Source: Pelobates cultripes (Eukaryota; Chordata; Amphibia; Anura; Pelobatidae). From it: a stretch of 64,000 bases of DNA. Made by a program: the position numbers and the translations under genes. How positions within the stretch are numbered: the stretch's first letter is position 1; the number at the start of each line of letters is the position of its first letter. Of this stretch, positions 49,334-63,932 are shown piece by piece. The notes beneath the pieces are model-generated. The model was not told the DNA's origin. It was given only the letters and a program-made list of their open reading frames with translations, and did no database searches. The stretch covers positions 273,548,681 to 273,612,680 of the forward strand of contig OW240913.1 in NCBI GenBank assembly GCA_933207985.1, given 5' to 3'.

Positions 49334-49338
49334 GTAAT

Positions 49339-51695
<2,357 letters not shown>

Positions 51696-51869
51696 TCAAG
51701 AACTTTATATTTAAAAGCTAAGATATCGGGTAGTGGAAATATAAATTAATAGCAATGTTGATGGTATTTGAAGGAAGTTAATAGAATGTATATAATAAGG
51801 TGTTTGGGATTTGTTTTGAAAATAAAGGGAATTATATGCATGGTGGTATGAGAAGACCTATGCCACTGG

Positions 51870-51962
51870 ACGAATGGACTGTGAGTTTGGAGTGTAGGAC
51901 ATACTTGAAAACAAGAGAAATCTCAATGTATCTTTCCTGGTAAAATATTTTATAAATAATTG
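51870..51962 (+). repeat. Possible LINE 3' tail
   Basis: GACATACTTGAAAACAAGAGAAATCTCAAT...TTTCCTGGTAAAATATTTTATAAATAA resembles 3' ends of CR1/Rex-type LINEs in frogs, by recall. It is short and without a coding part. Confidence 0.35.
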
Positions 51963-52293
51963 CCAAGATCTGTGCAAAAAAATTAAGGCTGGTAATTATG
52001 TAAATGATTTGGACAGTGAGAATTTAAAATTTTAATGTGGAGATATTTTTATGGTTTTCATGTTTCAACCCACCAAAATACAAGATTTATTGGTGACTGA
52101 AATCTGAAGATTCACTCATTTTAGTGGTATTAAACTATATAACAAGCCTCTGTGTTGTGGGTCATCGTTTCTCCAGAAATTATGAAATGGCTGCCGAACC
52201 TTATTAAACCCACATATCATGGTAATCCTTTTGCACGATAAACTAGCAGGTGCCTTGCATAGGCGTGTGCAGCCTATTGTATACGCCGCGTGT

Positions 52294-52297
<4 letters not shown>

Positions 52298-52336
<39 letters not shown>
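52298..52336. repeat. (AT)n microsatellite
   Basis: About 19 uninterrupted AT units, directly before the GT-rich minisatellite. Confidence 0.95.
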
Positions 52337-52348
<12 letters not shown>

Positions 52349-52359
52349 TACACACACAT

Positions 52360-53335
52360 GCATATACTGCTGTGTGTGTGTGAAGGTGCTGTGTGTGTGT
52401 GCAGGCGCTGTGTGTGTAAGGATGCTGTGTGTGTGTAAGGGCGCTGTTAGTGTGTGCTGTGTGTATGTATGTGTAAGGGTGCTGTTAGTGTGTGCTGTGT
52501 GTATGTATGTGTAAGGGTGCTGTTAGTGTGTGCTGTGTGTATGTATTTGTAAGGGTGCTGTTAGTGTGTGCTGTGTGTATGTATGTGTAAGGGTGCTGTT
52601 AGTGTGTGCTGTGTTTGTGTGTGTATGTGTAAGGGTACTGTTAGTGTGTGCTGTGTTTGTGTGTGTATGTGTAAGGGTGCTGTTAATATGTGTGTGTTGT
52701 GTGTGGGTGCTGTGTGTGTGAGGGTGCTGTTAGTGTGTATGTGTGTGGGTGCTGTGTGTGTGAGGGTGCTGTTAGTGTGTATGTGTGTGGGTGCTGTGTA
52801 TGTAAGTGTGATGTATGTGTGTGGGTGCTGTTTGTTTGTGGGTGCTGTTAGTGTGAGGGCACTGTTAGTGTGTATGTGTAAGGATGCTGTGTGTGTAAGC
52901 GTGCTGTGTGTGTTTATGTGAGTACGGGTGCTGTTAGTATGTGTAAGGGTGCTGTTAGTGTGTGCTGTGTGTGTGTATGTATAAGGGTGCCGTTAGTGTT
53001 TGCTGTGTGTGTGTATGTGTAAGGGTGCTGTTAGTATGTGGGTGCTGTGTGTGTAAGGGTGCTGTTAGTGGGTGCTGTGTGTGTAAGGGTGCTGTTAGTG
53101 TGTGCTGTGTGTGTGTAAGGGTGCTGTTAGTGTATGCAGTGTGTGTGTAAGGGTGCTGTTAGTGGGTGCTGTGTGTGTAAGGGTGCTGTTAGTGTGTGCT
53201 GTGTGTGTGTAAGGGTGCTGTTAGTGTATGCAGTGTGTGTATGAGGGTGCTGTTAGTTTGTGCTGTGTGTGTGTAAGGGTGTTGTTAGTGTGAGAGTGCA
53301 GTTAGTGTGTGTGTGTGCTGTGTGTGTGGGGGGTG
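52360..53335 (+). repeat. GT-rich minisatellite
   Basis: About 1 kb of units built from TGTGTGTAAGGGTGCTGTTAG and GTGTGCTGTGTGTGTATG. Unit lengths vary from about 21 to 64 bp. Higher-order repeats of about 30 and 62 bp can be seen (for example 52440-52680). ORFs here are cysteine/valine-rich repeats of the GTG/TGT pattern and not genes. Confidence 0.95.
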
Positions 53336-53620
53336 TGGGGGCCGTTTAGTTAATATCCCCCCTTCCTGCTTACCTTTTGTAGGAAGGGGGGACAGTGCTG
53401 CTGCCATCCCTGGTGGTCCAGTGGTGAGTGAACTGTAGCCCCACATCCTGCGGGGCTAGAGTTCATTCTCGCGAGATCTGAGCCTGGTGGAACTGCTGGC
53501 AAGAGCTCTCCGGGTCCTCTCCTGCCTCCCTCCATGCTGCAGTGGGTCTGTGAGGGAGATCTTTGATCTCTCTCACTGGCCCACGGAGGGAGGCAGATAG
53601 CGCGTGCCTATGTTTGCACA
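53336..53620. repeat. GC-richer repeat flank of the minisatellite
   Basis: It contains GGACAGTGCTGCTGCCATCC, TCATTCTCGCGAGATCTGAG and GGGCCGTTTAG. The composition differs sharply from surrounding intron and probably belongs to the mobile element that seeded the minisatellite. No termini were identified. Confidence 0.4.
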
Positions 53621-55410
53621 GCTTTATTGCTCCATAACATGCACTATCACGACCCAAAACCATCAAGAAATAAGGTTTAATCACTGAAGATGGGTTATAT
53701 ATTAGCATGTAAAAACAAGATGCTCTTCTAAGAACACCAAAGTGTTTTTATACCTGAAATATCTTAGTTCTATCTCTGCATGTCTTAGAAGTAATATTCT
53801 GATTCTAATCTGCAGTTACAATAAAAATTGATGTGAATGTGATTGTATGTATAGATAGATACCTATATTTATATTTGACACCAGCGCTTATTAGAGATGT
53901 ATTTACTCATAGTGAAAGTAATGATTAATTGGGAACGGAAATCACAGCTATAACACTGTGAGCTGTGTATGGCAGCTGGTTAGCTGGGGTTTTAGCTTCA
54001 AAATATATATTTTTCTTTTTATATTGCACTTGTTCTTACACATTGTATCTAGTATTGTACTTACTGCCATTGGTTTTGTGGTAGTGTGATTGTGTTACCC
54101 ATCTAATCTGACAAACTGTCTGTGGTCTTCAAAACATCATTGTTAAAGATAAGATCCCACTAATACATTTATATTAAAACCTTTTAATACAGGAGCTGGC
54201 TTTGATTCTGAGTTGGAAAGCTTCTTTGACAGCACCAAGTATTAAAGCTGTGCCTAGTTGCATGCTGTGTGTGGCAATCTGAAAGAGGTGTGAAAATAAT
54301 TCTTCATAAATGTTGTGCCTTGATTCTGTTTGTATAGGTACCAATAGCAACTTGTTCTTAAATTTCAAATCAAATGTTCATAGTATGGCTTTCAAAACTG
54401 AAGCTGCCATGTCAAATGGCCCCTGTTGAATATACCCTGGAGACTTTAATATTTTAGGCTGAGTAGGCTGCTGGACTTTGATGGGTATGTATGGTGTTTA
54501 TAAGTACCTGCAGGGTGTCATGGGAAAGAGTCTGTCACAGATTTTTGTGAATGCTTCCCCCTGCTGTGCAGGTCATACTAATGGAGGTGCTGGGAAAAAC
54601 AATGTCATACGTAGAGACATTGACAGCCTCCATCTGTCAAACCTGTATGTAGGTTGTGGTCTGTGATTAGGACTATCTATACAGAAATCCGTGGGTTTTG
54701 TGTCCAGAAAAGACCATTCGTTTTGCATCACTAGCCTCCCCCTGAACTTATCCCAAGATTCACAAGCTGTTTTACACGTAGTAGTGAGTTTACCAGATCT
54801 CAGAATGTTGGATTGAGTACTTTTATGAGAAACCAGTTTCAAATTATTATAATTTTTTTCTTTTCAATTTACCACAGTTCAGCAGTGTGAGGGGGTCAGT
54901 AAGGTGTGAATCTATTTTGGAAAAGTTCTTTGATATTCTTAAATCATCACTAAATCATGTATATCGTGGCTTTAGTGCCAATATGTGTTGCGTATTTTTT
55001 ATTTTTAAAAAAAAATATATTAATAAAAGTAATAATAAAATAGTAGTGTTGTGCTAACACTCAGTTTACTCATGGTTTCATTTCTTCCTTACTCAAATGT
55101 GTTTGTGCTGTACAGATATTTGCATGGCAAAATTATATACTCTTTCCTTGACCAAGTTACAGCCAACTGTAAGACAGCATACAGGGTCAGGGGATCTCCT
55201 TGTAACATAACATATACAATGAGCATAGGTTGTTATGTCATTTGGAGCACCCTTTTAGCTAGTCTGTTCTATAAAATATTTAGTATAATAATAGTCCCTA
55301 ATAATGCATTGTATTCATGGTTAGCCATATTATTTGTTTCCTTATTCTACTTTTTAGCATTATAGGTTACAGTGGCACTCGGGCATTTGCAAAATAAAAC
55401 TTCCAATCAT
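53621..55410. other. ATG5 intron
   Basis: AT-rich unique DNA. An ORF of 104 codons at 55051-55365 is hydrophobic but has no recognisable family and no exon signature. Nothing else was recognised. Confidence 0.5.
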
Positions 55411-55776
55411 TTAAAGGACCACTAAAGTCGCATAGGATGCTTTACCCCAATGAAGTGACCTGATGTAGTGATCCTATCCTTTTTAGCCTTGGAGAAACTG
55501 CAATGTTTCCATTGTAGGGTTAAATAGGAAAACATTGATTCAGTGTGCATGTGCATCAGGTCCCCAATGTTCCTCTGTGAAGAGCATTGGTTTGGAACAT
55601 CACGGAAGCGGCCATGCCTACTCCATGACATTGCGGGAGAAGGAGAGCTTAGCAGCGCCGAGGGATCTTGAACACTGAAAAAAGGTAAGTAAAAAGTAGG
55701 TTTTTTTTTTTAACATTTTTATTGCACAGTGGGGGCTGGCGGAACCTATATTCCCAACCCTTTAATGTTCTTTTAA
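55411..55776. mobile_element. T2-like MITE
   Basis: Left end TTAAAGGACCACTAAAGTCG; the right end reads CCCTTTAATGTTCTTTTAA, so either TTAA (55762 or 55773) could be the border. The interior shares the GAATCAATGT-type region with sister elements. Diverged copy. Confidence 0.6.
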
Positions 55777-57236
55777 TGTGGCTGTATTTGAATTAAATGT
55801 ATTTCGATTTCTTGCACTTAGTACTGCCCACCCAAAGAATTGACTTTATCACATATATAGTAAAGACAAAAAGGAATTGAGGGCACACTGGGAACATGCT
55901 GTGTTATCTGTATTATTTATCTAATATATGTCTGGACAGAAGGTCTTTTTGGGGAAGAGCATGGGTTTATGGGCATTGTTGTGCAGTTGTCAGCGTTTTA
56001 CTTATAAAAACTGTTAGCTGAACTACAATGCACAATATCATTTGCAATGCTTCCTGCGGGTATAAATAACTGTCTCTTTGGAGAAACACTGCACATTTAA
56101 AGGTGAGGGACTGAAAGAGAGTTGTAACATCATGTACATAGCTAAGGAAATGATATAATTTAATAAAATAATAAGTGAATACTTTATTTCAGTTCATCTC
56201 CAGACCTACTCCTGGGGACAGCCATCTTTAAATCCCTGTTAGGTCAGAAATACCACTTATCCAACAAAGGTCCATGCAGCTTACTGAGATCTGTTGTCAA
56301 GTACAAGTGACCTGTTGCACGGTCTTGCTGATTTGTGGTGCTTTTCACCAAAGAGGGCTTAAAGATGGCTTTCCCATAGAACAAGGTTAAACCAGGAGAT
56401 GTTTGGAAAAGAGGTAATTGGTTATATGTATTACAAATTAATACCCGCAGAGGCTATAATACATTTCATAGGTGATTTCTGATAATACTATAAACAATAG
56501 ATTTCCTTCAACTTCAGCCAGCTAGATATCGACTAGTAAAAGAATGGTTAAGATTGTCTGTCTGGGAACATGAAGATTGTACAGAGTCAGTAGATTTCAC
56601 AAAGCTGGACTTATTGAGTTCTGAAGCCTGGATTGCATTTGCATGCCCAGGTGGCAGTATGCTGCTTTCTCAGTTTTGATGTTACTGGATATACATGGTT
56701 TCAAAAACAATAAAGAGTTCAGGCTGAGAACATCACTAATACTCTGCAGCCATCAAGTTTCACTATTTACATTTTCTAGGGTTTTCACTGTAGCAGGACA
56801 GGTGTGCTATGCACGCATTTTGACCAAGTGACACTTAGTCAGCAGTGCATATATGACTTCTACGTGTTATTAAAAGACGCAGACAATCAAAGCTGCATTG
56901 TATATAAAGCATTAACAACATTATTTCCACTTTCCCCTTAGTTCCATCCCGTTATCTTCCTTTTCCAAGAGGAGGAATGAGACAAAATTACAGGAGTACA
57001 GACAAAAGTAGAGCCCTCATTATTTACTATGCGACAGTACTGCAGCGGTGCACATAAATGATAGACCCAGTAGATGGATTTTGTTAATCAAAGAAAAATA
57101 ATAAACTAAGCAAGCCACCTAAAACTGTCCCAGGATCAGATTGACTTCAGAGCTGTAAAAAGATGAATGCAGTTTTTATGTATGCATTTTAAAATTGAGT
57201 TTCCTATTTGGTAGTTAATTAAAACTAGTCAGTTAC
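55777..57236. other. ATG5 intron
   Basis: AT-rich unique DNA; no element or exon was recognised. The missing ATG5 exons were looked for here without success. Confidence 0.55.
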
Positions 57237-57666
57237 TTAAAGGACCACTATAGACACCCAGACCACTTCAGCTCAATGAAGTGGTCTGGGTGCCAGGTCC
57301 CTCTAGTTTTAACCCTGCAGCTGAAAACATAGCAGTTTAGGAGAAATTGCTATGTTTCAATGAGGGTTAATCTCACTGACAGCCAATAGAGGCACTTTCG
57401 CGATTCTCACTGTGAAAATCACAGTGAGAAGACGCTGGACGTCCATAGGAAAGCATCGAGTAATGCTTTCCTATGGGCGGTTTCAATGTGCGTGCGGCTG
57501 GAGCTGACGTCGGCAGAGGATGGAGAGTTCCCCAGCGCTGAGGCAGCCTGGCGCTGGAGAAAGGTAAGTGGCTGAAGGGGTTTTAACACCTTTAGCCCAG
57601 CAGGAGGGGGGCCCCCTAGTGGGAAGAATACTAGTTTGTTTTCCGGGCACTATAGTGGTCCTTTAA
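57237..57666. mobile_element. T2-like MITE, well preserved
   Basis: Left TTAAAGGACCACTATAGACAC with the fold-back ACCACTTCAGCTCAATGAAGTGGT; right GGCACTATAGTGGTCCTTTAA. It contains CACTGTGAAAATCACAGTGA and the AGGAAAGCAT...ATGCTTTCCT pair. Its right TTAA (57663-57666) is also the left TTAA of the next MITE. Confidence 0.9.
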
Positions 57667-58008
57667 AAGGACACAATAGGCACCCAGACCAATTCAGCTC
57701 ATTGAAAGAGTCTGGATGTAGTGTCCATATTGCACTTAGTGCCGCAGTGTAAAACATTGCAGGTTTAGAGAAACTGCAGCATTTAGACAGCCACGAGTGG
57801 CTCTCCATGAGGTTAACCGACGTCAGCTATTTCCCTATAGGTAAGCATTGATTCAATACTTTCCTATGTGTAGACCTAATGCGCTTGCAGCACTTGGCAC
57901 ACATGAGCATTAGCGCCCTCTTTTCAAGTGACGTCACAGGAGGCAAAGCTGCGACCCAGCACAGAGGGACATGGGCACTTGGATCAGGTCCGTAAATAAA
58001 GGGTTTTT

Positions 58009-59144
58009 TTTGTTTTTTTTTGACAATCTTTATTTTTGTAATTTTTCAATAATAAGACATAGGAACATGAATAATAGACAGGCATAAGTTGTGCTTCGTT
58101 CGAGTATTCAGGGACTTACAAAGTCATGGGTGATCTTATACAGAGATAGTTTACAGTTTACCATTGAATGTCCTTTGCTTTCTGCTGGTTAAGGGTAATC
58201 TGTGTATACATTATTTGAGCTATGCAATCCCGCATCTTTTGTGCCTATATAAGGTGTTAAACTTACAGTGCATCATATTCCCTAATTTCTGTCGCGTTGA
58301 CTCCGTTGTGTGGGGATGCGCATAGTAGGTGTGGGGATTGGACTGAATCTGGTGTTCTGTTAGTCGCTTGTATCGGGGTCAGGACTAGTCTGAGCAAATC
58401 TCCATGGACTACGGGACTGAGTCCACGCCTGTGGGGTCGGGGCGATCCAGACTATCCAGTGCCTGGGCATATAGTCGTCGTCCGTTACATGTGCTCACTG
58501 CGTGGGTGTGCGTGTGTAGCTTACCAGTCTCCAAGATAATGGGTTGGGTGTATAGATCGGGGCGTGGTGCTGTCTGTATGTCATCTGTCGTGTCAGACAG
58601 GTGTGGGGCCTTATTGTGTAATGCCGCCTCTGTCCCTTACGTTGAGGTGTATCAAAGGACTGGGGTGTCCAAGTTGCCTAGTGCGTGTTTTCTGCTGCTG
58701 CCTAGGGGGTCTGGGACCATCTGTGGCCTGGTCAGACCGAGGTCCTGAGCCTTCTCTGTGTTTCACTTTTACTCTGGGGCTCAGTCCGGCCCGTTAGTCG
58801 GGCCTGTCTAGTCTGGAGAGGGTCAGGGGGAGAATATGATAAAAAAAAAAAGAAGGTGGGGAGGAGGGGTGTGAGGGAAAGTTGGGTGAAGAAGGGAAAG
58901 GGGGGACGCGGCCGGGAGATTGGGTGCGGGGGGAGGGGTGTGAGGGTGCGGGTTGGTGTGTTGGTTAAGGAGGCCTGCCTGCCCTCCGCGATATATAGGA
59001 GCCAAGGGGTCTGGTTACATTTTTCGGAACGGCCCTGGAGGTCCGCCGTCATGGCTTCCATGCCTTGTATTTCTACTACCCTGTCTACCCACTGTTGGAA
59101 TGTGGGGGCTGCCGTTTTCTTCCAAAATGTTGGAATCAGGGATT
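58009..59144 (-). mobile_element. L1/Tx1-type LINE, 5'-truncated, minus strand, with 16-bp target duplication
   Basis: Read on the minus strand, it begins in the ORF2 C-terminus near 59144 and passes through an 800-bp 3' UTR. It ends in a poly(A)-like tail, seen as the T-rich run (with a few G interruptions) at 58009-58020 on the + strand. The direct repeats TAAATAAAGGGTTTTT lie at 57993-58008 and 59145-59160. The matching duplications and tail show target-primed insertion. Confidence 0.88.
58990..59144 (-). pseudogene. L1-type ORF2 C-terminal end
   Basis: The minus frame reads TFWKKTAAPTFQQWVDRVVE, then IQGMEAMTADLQGRSEKC. It resembles the extreme C-terminus of L1/Tx1 ORF2 (FW...W...I..ME), ending near YIAEGR. 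Only about 50 residues remain because of 5' truncation on insertion. Confidence 0.75.
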
Positions 59145-59237
59145 TAAATAAAGGGTTTTTAACCTTTTATTAACTGCAGCGGTGTGGGGGCAAAAGGGAG
59201 GAGGGGGGAGGTAGAGGGAGCAATAGTATCTCTTTAA

Positions 59238-62200
59238 GCTAGGAGTATGCATTATACATGAGCCATACCTCTTTAATATGGTTGCAAGTAAATATGATGT
59301 TTAAAAGCCACTGATGAATGTAAAATATTGGTGTGTTGAATATTTTTCCCTAATTTAAGTGCCCTGGTACAAATAATGTTTTTTGGAATCACTGCCCTAT
59401 GGTCTAGTTGATGTATTGTGCATGCACATGGCATTTGTCATGGCATCACGTGACTGAAGCTATTTGAAAACAAAGTCTTAAAACTTTGGTCGCTGTCAAG
59501 GAAATCTGTAAGACCGTTCTAGGTCCCAAAAATCAACAGAAAAGTTAGGCAACCTTATTGGATATTTGAAATCTAATTTGTTTTATTACTATTTTATTTT
59601 TGTTTATTTTTTGTTTTTACTTTTATTTTTGTTCCTTTTACTTTTTGACGGATCCTTGAACATGTGTTCTAAACATCTCTCAGAAAGTTTACTAAGTTTG
59701 ACTTAGAAGTTGGTTAGTGATTGTTTATATAAAAGGGCCATTTAAAGTACTTCAAATAATATGTAAGCATAGACTATACAATTTGTACGTTTATTGCACC
59801 AGGAATTCTGTATATTACAGCAGGCTGTTGTCTATGTATTCTTGTATGAATATTAGTCGCTGGTAGTGATTTGTATTTCAGCTCTGTTTCATAGAGTATG
59901 CTAAGGCCTTTGACACCTGTTAAAGGAACACTGCAGGGCAAGACTTAAAGAATATTATGTTAAGGGGTATCTACATCTTATGCTCATTTTAAAGAGCATA
60001 AAAGTTAATCTATACATTGTGCTACCAGATTTTCTAGCAAATGTATTGATTGCGAAAAAAAACTATTTAAAAATAGGTCTTTCTCCTTTCTTTCAATTCT
60101 TCGTCAAACTCTGCTATAGAATTGATTGAGAAGGGAGCGTAGAAAATACTTCCAAAAGGTCCATCTCCTCTGTATGTATAGCAACCACAGCGCATGCGTC
60201 GTGGTTGGTATGGAAACTTAGTTAGATACTGCTAACTCTGGCTAGGGAGTAAGAACAGAGTGACTGACGTCACTATGTTCAGACGCTGCATGCTGGCAAC
60301 ATAGCCAACATGTCAGCTTCATAGAGTAGGTGAAATGTACCCATGCAGCACAAGTCACAGAAGACAACAGTGGGTTTGTTAATGGAGGTTAGGTGTTACA
60401 AAAACAGTAACATCCACAAAGCTAAGAATATAGCAGCACTGGATTGGAGGTAAGATAAGAATATATTAATATGTTACATTGAATACACAGAAATAAATGA
60501 TGCATTCAGTGCGTTCGTGGGCAATTTACAATAACATTAACCTGTCGTGACGGGTCCACTTTGGACAAAAATATGCCATTATGTGCACAGTATTTACAGA
60601 AACAGCAAAAACTACTTGCAGCTTATCTCAATCTCACCTTCCCTGCACATTCAAGAGAGTAGAAAACTGGCTTACTATGGAAGAGTACAGCAGACGTGCA
60701 CATACATAATTGGCCTAGAGGGTGAGTTTCATTAAAAGGAAAAAAATATATAATCACGAAACACAGCTTGGAAGTGATTGGAAGCCTTTCCCAATCTGTG
60801 GGTGACCCTGACATGTCGATGTCACTTTTAGGAATCAGCATGGCTTTTGCTTCATGGCTGCCTACATAAAGTAACTTTTGAGCTTTATTTAATTTGTAAT
60901 GCTGATTTCATACTCCTTCAAGGACGTGCCTGGAGTCTGGAGACATCTCTTTCTCTTGTTTCCCGAACTCTAGTCTTGTATAGCTCTATTCTAACATGCT
61001 TTTGGACACATCTCATTAAGATTTTGTGTATAATTTTCATGTATTCAGCTTATTCCATTCTCAGAGCCTATCTTTGCCTTGCTGTTTGCAGTTCGCTTGT
61101 AATTTTTTATGTTGCATAGATATTCACAGATCTTTCCTGTTTTATTTATAGCACATTCTAAGAAATAACAAAAATGCTGATTATTCATGTCTGTCTCTTG
61201 ATTCCCTGCCCATAGATCATCAGTGAGCATGCACCACGGGGGCTCATGGGAAAAGTATACTTATGAGTAAGTGGCATCATGGGAAAATGGCAGCACTCAC
61301 TATCAGGTTATGTGTGTTATTTATTGCCTCTGCGGCACACCCTCCACCTAGTAAACACTCCGATATTACAAGGAACTCTCATCAAAAAGTGGTCTGTTTC
61401 CCTGTTTAAGATTGCTGTCTGCCTGGGCTCTTGGAGATGTGGAAAGCCTTTTAGAATGGAGTACATGTGCCTGAGAGATGCACTGTTTGTATGAGTTAAA
61501 ATTATTTTTCCTAAGCTAAGCAAGCTACAATAAGGACTTTGCAAGGGAGCCAGGCTTTATTTCCCAGAATTAAGTTATTTATTAAAGCAAAAAGAGACCT
61601 ATATATCCAGCTAATCATTTTATTTGATACATTTTTGTCTCTGCTAAACATAACCGTAAATCATTCTTTCCCCTTCATTTATTTTTTTTTGCTGACATAT
61701 ACAAACTATACCCACATTTTTCATGTGTTTTAGAGAGGAGAGAGAATCTTGAATTACATGTAAATATTTTATACATTTTAGTCTTAAGCAACCGTTGCAG
61801 CTATGACACAATTGTGAATCACTCTGTTTCCTTTTCTGATTATATATATTTTTTAACGAAACATGTATCTTGGGTCCATTTAGATATAATTACACAGTAC
61901 AATTGCAACAGGATATACTGCCCTTTCTTAAAGGTAACTTTGTTATAATTCATTATAAAGAACGGCCGAATTATAATTCGTCAGTTTGGGATATTATTTC
62001 TCCGTCCATGCAATTAATATGTGTAGGATTTGCAAATGTGCATAGTAACTATCTACGATACTTTGGTGTCTGCTTTGGGAAGTTAGTCAAAGAGCAGTGA
62101 GTTGTATTGGAAAGTACCTAAAACAATATCGGACTCGAGATGTCTGAAAATAAATTATGTACAGATAGTTTAACAGAACAATGGGGAAATAGGATATGAC

Positions 62201-62855
62201 ATCATAGTCTAGGAATACTGCAGATATATCGGAAGCGTCTGCAAATGTGCACTAATCCACAAGTACAGGAGTTGATTAGCAGCCCAGTGTCTAACACATG
62301 TTGCTTTCAATTCATATCTGTCAAACTTTTATTCAAAAATTCATTTTTTTCCCCCAGTGTTCCTTTAATGCAGTGGAGGTTTTCTTGTATTATAACTGTA
62401 CTATTGTTCAATCTCCTCTACAATTTTGTGACTTCATGCACATGTGTATTGTGTATTATTCACAGCATTAAAGCATTGGTTGAATTGACCGAAGGCAGTT
62501 GTACATCCCTCCCAATTATCCGTAGTTTGAGCTCAAATTGCTCTGACCCACTTTTTGGTCCTAGTGGCGGTCTTTTCTCGGAGCTCCATATTGTTGGATT
62601 TCTTGGTGTATAATAAAGCTACAGTCCATGTATTTTCTTGTTCTAAATTACATTTTGGTTGTATGAATTATTAGTAAGTCACCCAAATTTCTCAGAGCAG
62701 CCCCACTCACACCTAAAATGAAAGTGTCCCTTATGTCCATTTGAAATGTTGTGAATTATGGAGTTTTAGTTTTGTCCCTACTTCCCTTTCCTCTCATTTT
62801 TCTCTAACATGCAGTACTTATTCTAAATGTCCTCTTTATTAGGTTAGTACCTTAA
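59238..62855. other. ATG5 intron, mostly unique
   Basis: AT-rich intron. TTAAAGGAACACTGCAGGGC near 59921 is a lone T2-type end. Missing ATG5 exons were not found. ORFs of up to 122 codons have no recognisable similarity. Confidence 0.5.
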
Positions 62856-63225
62856 TTATTAGTATTATTATTTTATTATTTATATAGCGCTAGCAAATTC
62901 CGTAGCGCTGTACAATGGGTGGACAAACAGACATGTAGTTGTAACCAGACAAATGGACGGACAGGAACAGAGGGGTCGAGGGTGCTGCTCAATGAGCTTA
63001 CATGCTAGAGGGAGTGGGGTATAGTGACAATAAGGGTAAAGAAATAGGTTGCTAGAAAAGTATTCACTGGGAACTTAGTAGCTTATTTTTGACAGTTGCA
63101 GGAGAGGAGTCATGGGGGGTTAGTTTAAATGATATGCTTTCCTGAAGAAGTGTGTTTTCAAAGCTTTTTTGAAGGAGTAGAGACTGGGTGAAAGTCTAAC
63201 GGAGAAGGTAAGGGAGTTCCACGGA
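62856..63225 (-). mobile_element. L2-clade LINE end or L2-tailed SINE, minus strand
   Basis: ATTATTATTTATATAGCGCT, CGTAGCGCTGTACAATGGG, CAGGAACAGAGGGG and CAATGAGCTTACATGCTAGA are the inverse of 250-425, and the similarity extends left-to-right beyond it. The following TTCCTGAAGAAGTGTGTTTTCAAAGC...GGAGTTCCACGGA is the more internal part of the same repeat family, by recall of frog sequence. Confidence 0.75.
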
Positions 63226-63770
63226 TCACTGTCATAATAAATGTTAACACATTTGAAAATCCAGAGAGGCCCAGGTTCAACAATCTTTAAATTCTTAGTT
63301 CAACCAAATATTGATGGTGGTAAGGATAATGCTTGTTTCTCTATTAAAATATGTAGTGATACTAAATAAATGAAGTTCTATGACCAGATAGGTTATGTGA
63401 CTGAATGAGTGGATTTACTAGACACAGAAAACGGGGTTTAAAAGACATGGGCTGGATAGCTTATCAATACCTTTCTGACAAAACAGCTACGCTGTATTTT
63501 ACTAAATTAAACACAAGAAAAGAGATGCATTAAATGGATAATCCAAGTACCAAGACATTTGTTAATACGCTGTATTTTTTAAATGTATGAGGCTTAAAGT
63601 GTTCACAATGTAAGGGCTCAAAGTGCATAAACGCACTCAAGGCTAACAAGGGGAAGAAGAGGTGAGTGGGCAGAAGGAAGGATGAAGTATTTTTGTCAAT
63701 GATTCAACAGTGGGAGGTGGGAGAGAGAGCAATGTGGGTCAGAAAAAAAAGGTAAATTATGGTTGAAGAA
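63226..63770. other. Spacer at the right edge
   Basis: AT-rich; no exon or element was recognised. Confidence 0.5.
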
Positions 63771-63932
63771 GTGTTAAGTTTGTCAACTAACAATTTTAGT
63801 CGACTAAGATTTTTGAGATTTAGTCGACTAAAACAATTCAGATGACTAAAATATGACTAAAACTAAAATGGCATTTTAGTCAAAAGACTATGACTAAAAC
63901 TAAATGTAAATTTGCCGCCAAAATTAACACTG
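63771..63932 (-). mobile_element. Short DNA-transposon derivative rich in ACTAAAA motifs
   Basis: It ends AAAATTAACACTG, and the left AAGTGTTAAGTTTGTC is a degraded inverted counterpart of CAGTGTTAATTTTGGC. The interior is many copies of TTTAGTC/GACTAAAA. It matches a repeat type widespread in fish and frogs (hAT-like by recall). No 8-bp target duplication could be confirmed. Confidence 0.6.

Larger units (their letters stand above)
57663..59237. mobile_element. T2-like MITE interrupted by an L1 insertion
   Basis: Left TTAAAAGGACACAATAGGC at 57663, right CAATAGTATCTCTTTAA ending at 59237. The MITE parts (57663-57992 and 59161-59237) are separated by an L1-type insert with a 16-bp target duplication. 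The empty site would read AAGGGTTTTTAACCTTTT..., which matches the TGAAGGGGTTTTAACACC part of the neighbouring MITE. Confidence 0.82.

Noticed and set aside
52360..53335. CRISPR-like repeat array
   Set aside because: Units are contiguous simple-sequence derivatives without unique spacers, in a vertebrate intron.
55051..55365. Hydrophobic ORF of 104 codons
   Set aside because: No family resemblance and no promoter or exon context; T-rich DNA commonly gives hydrophobic ORFs.
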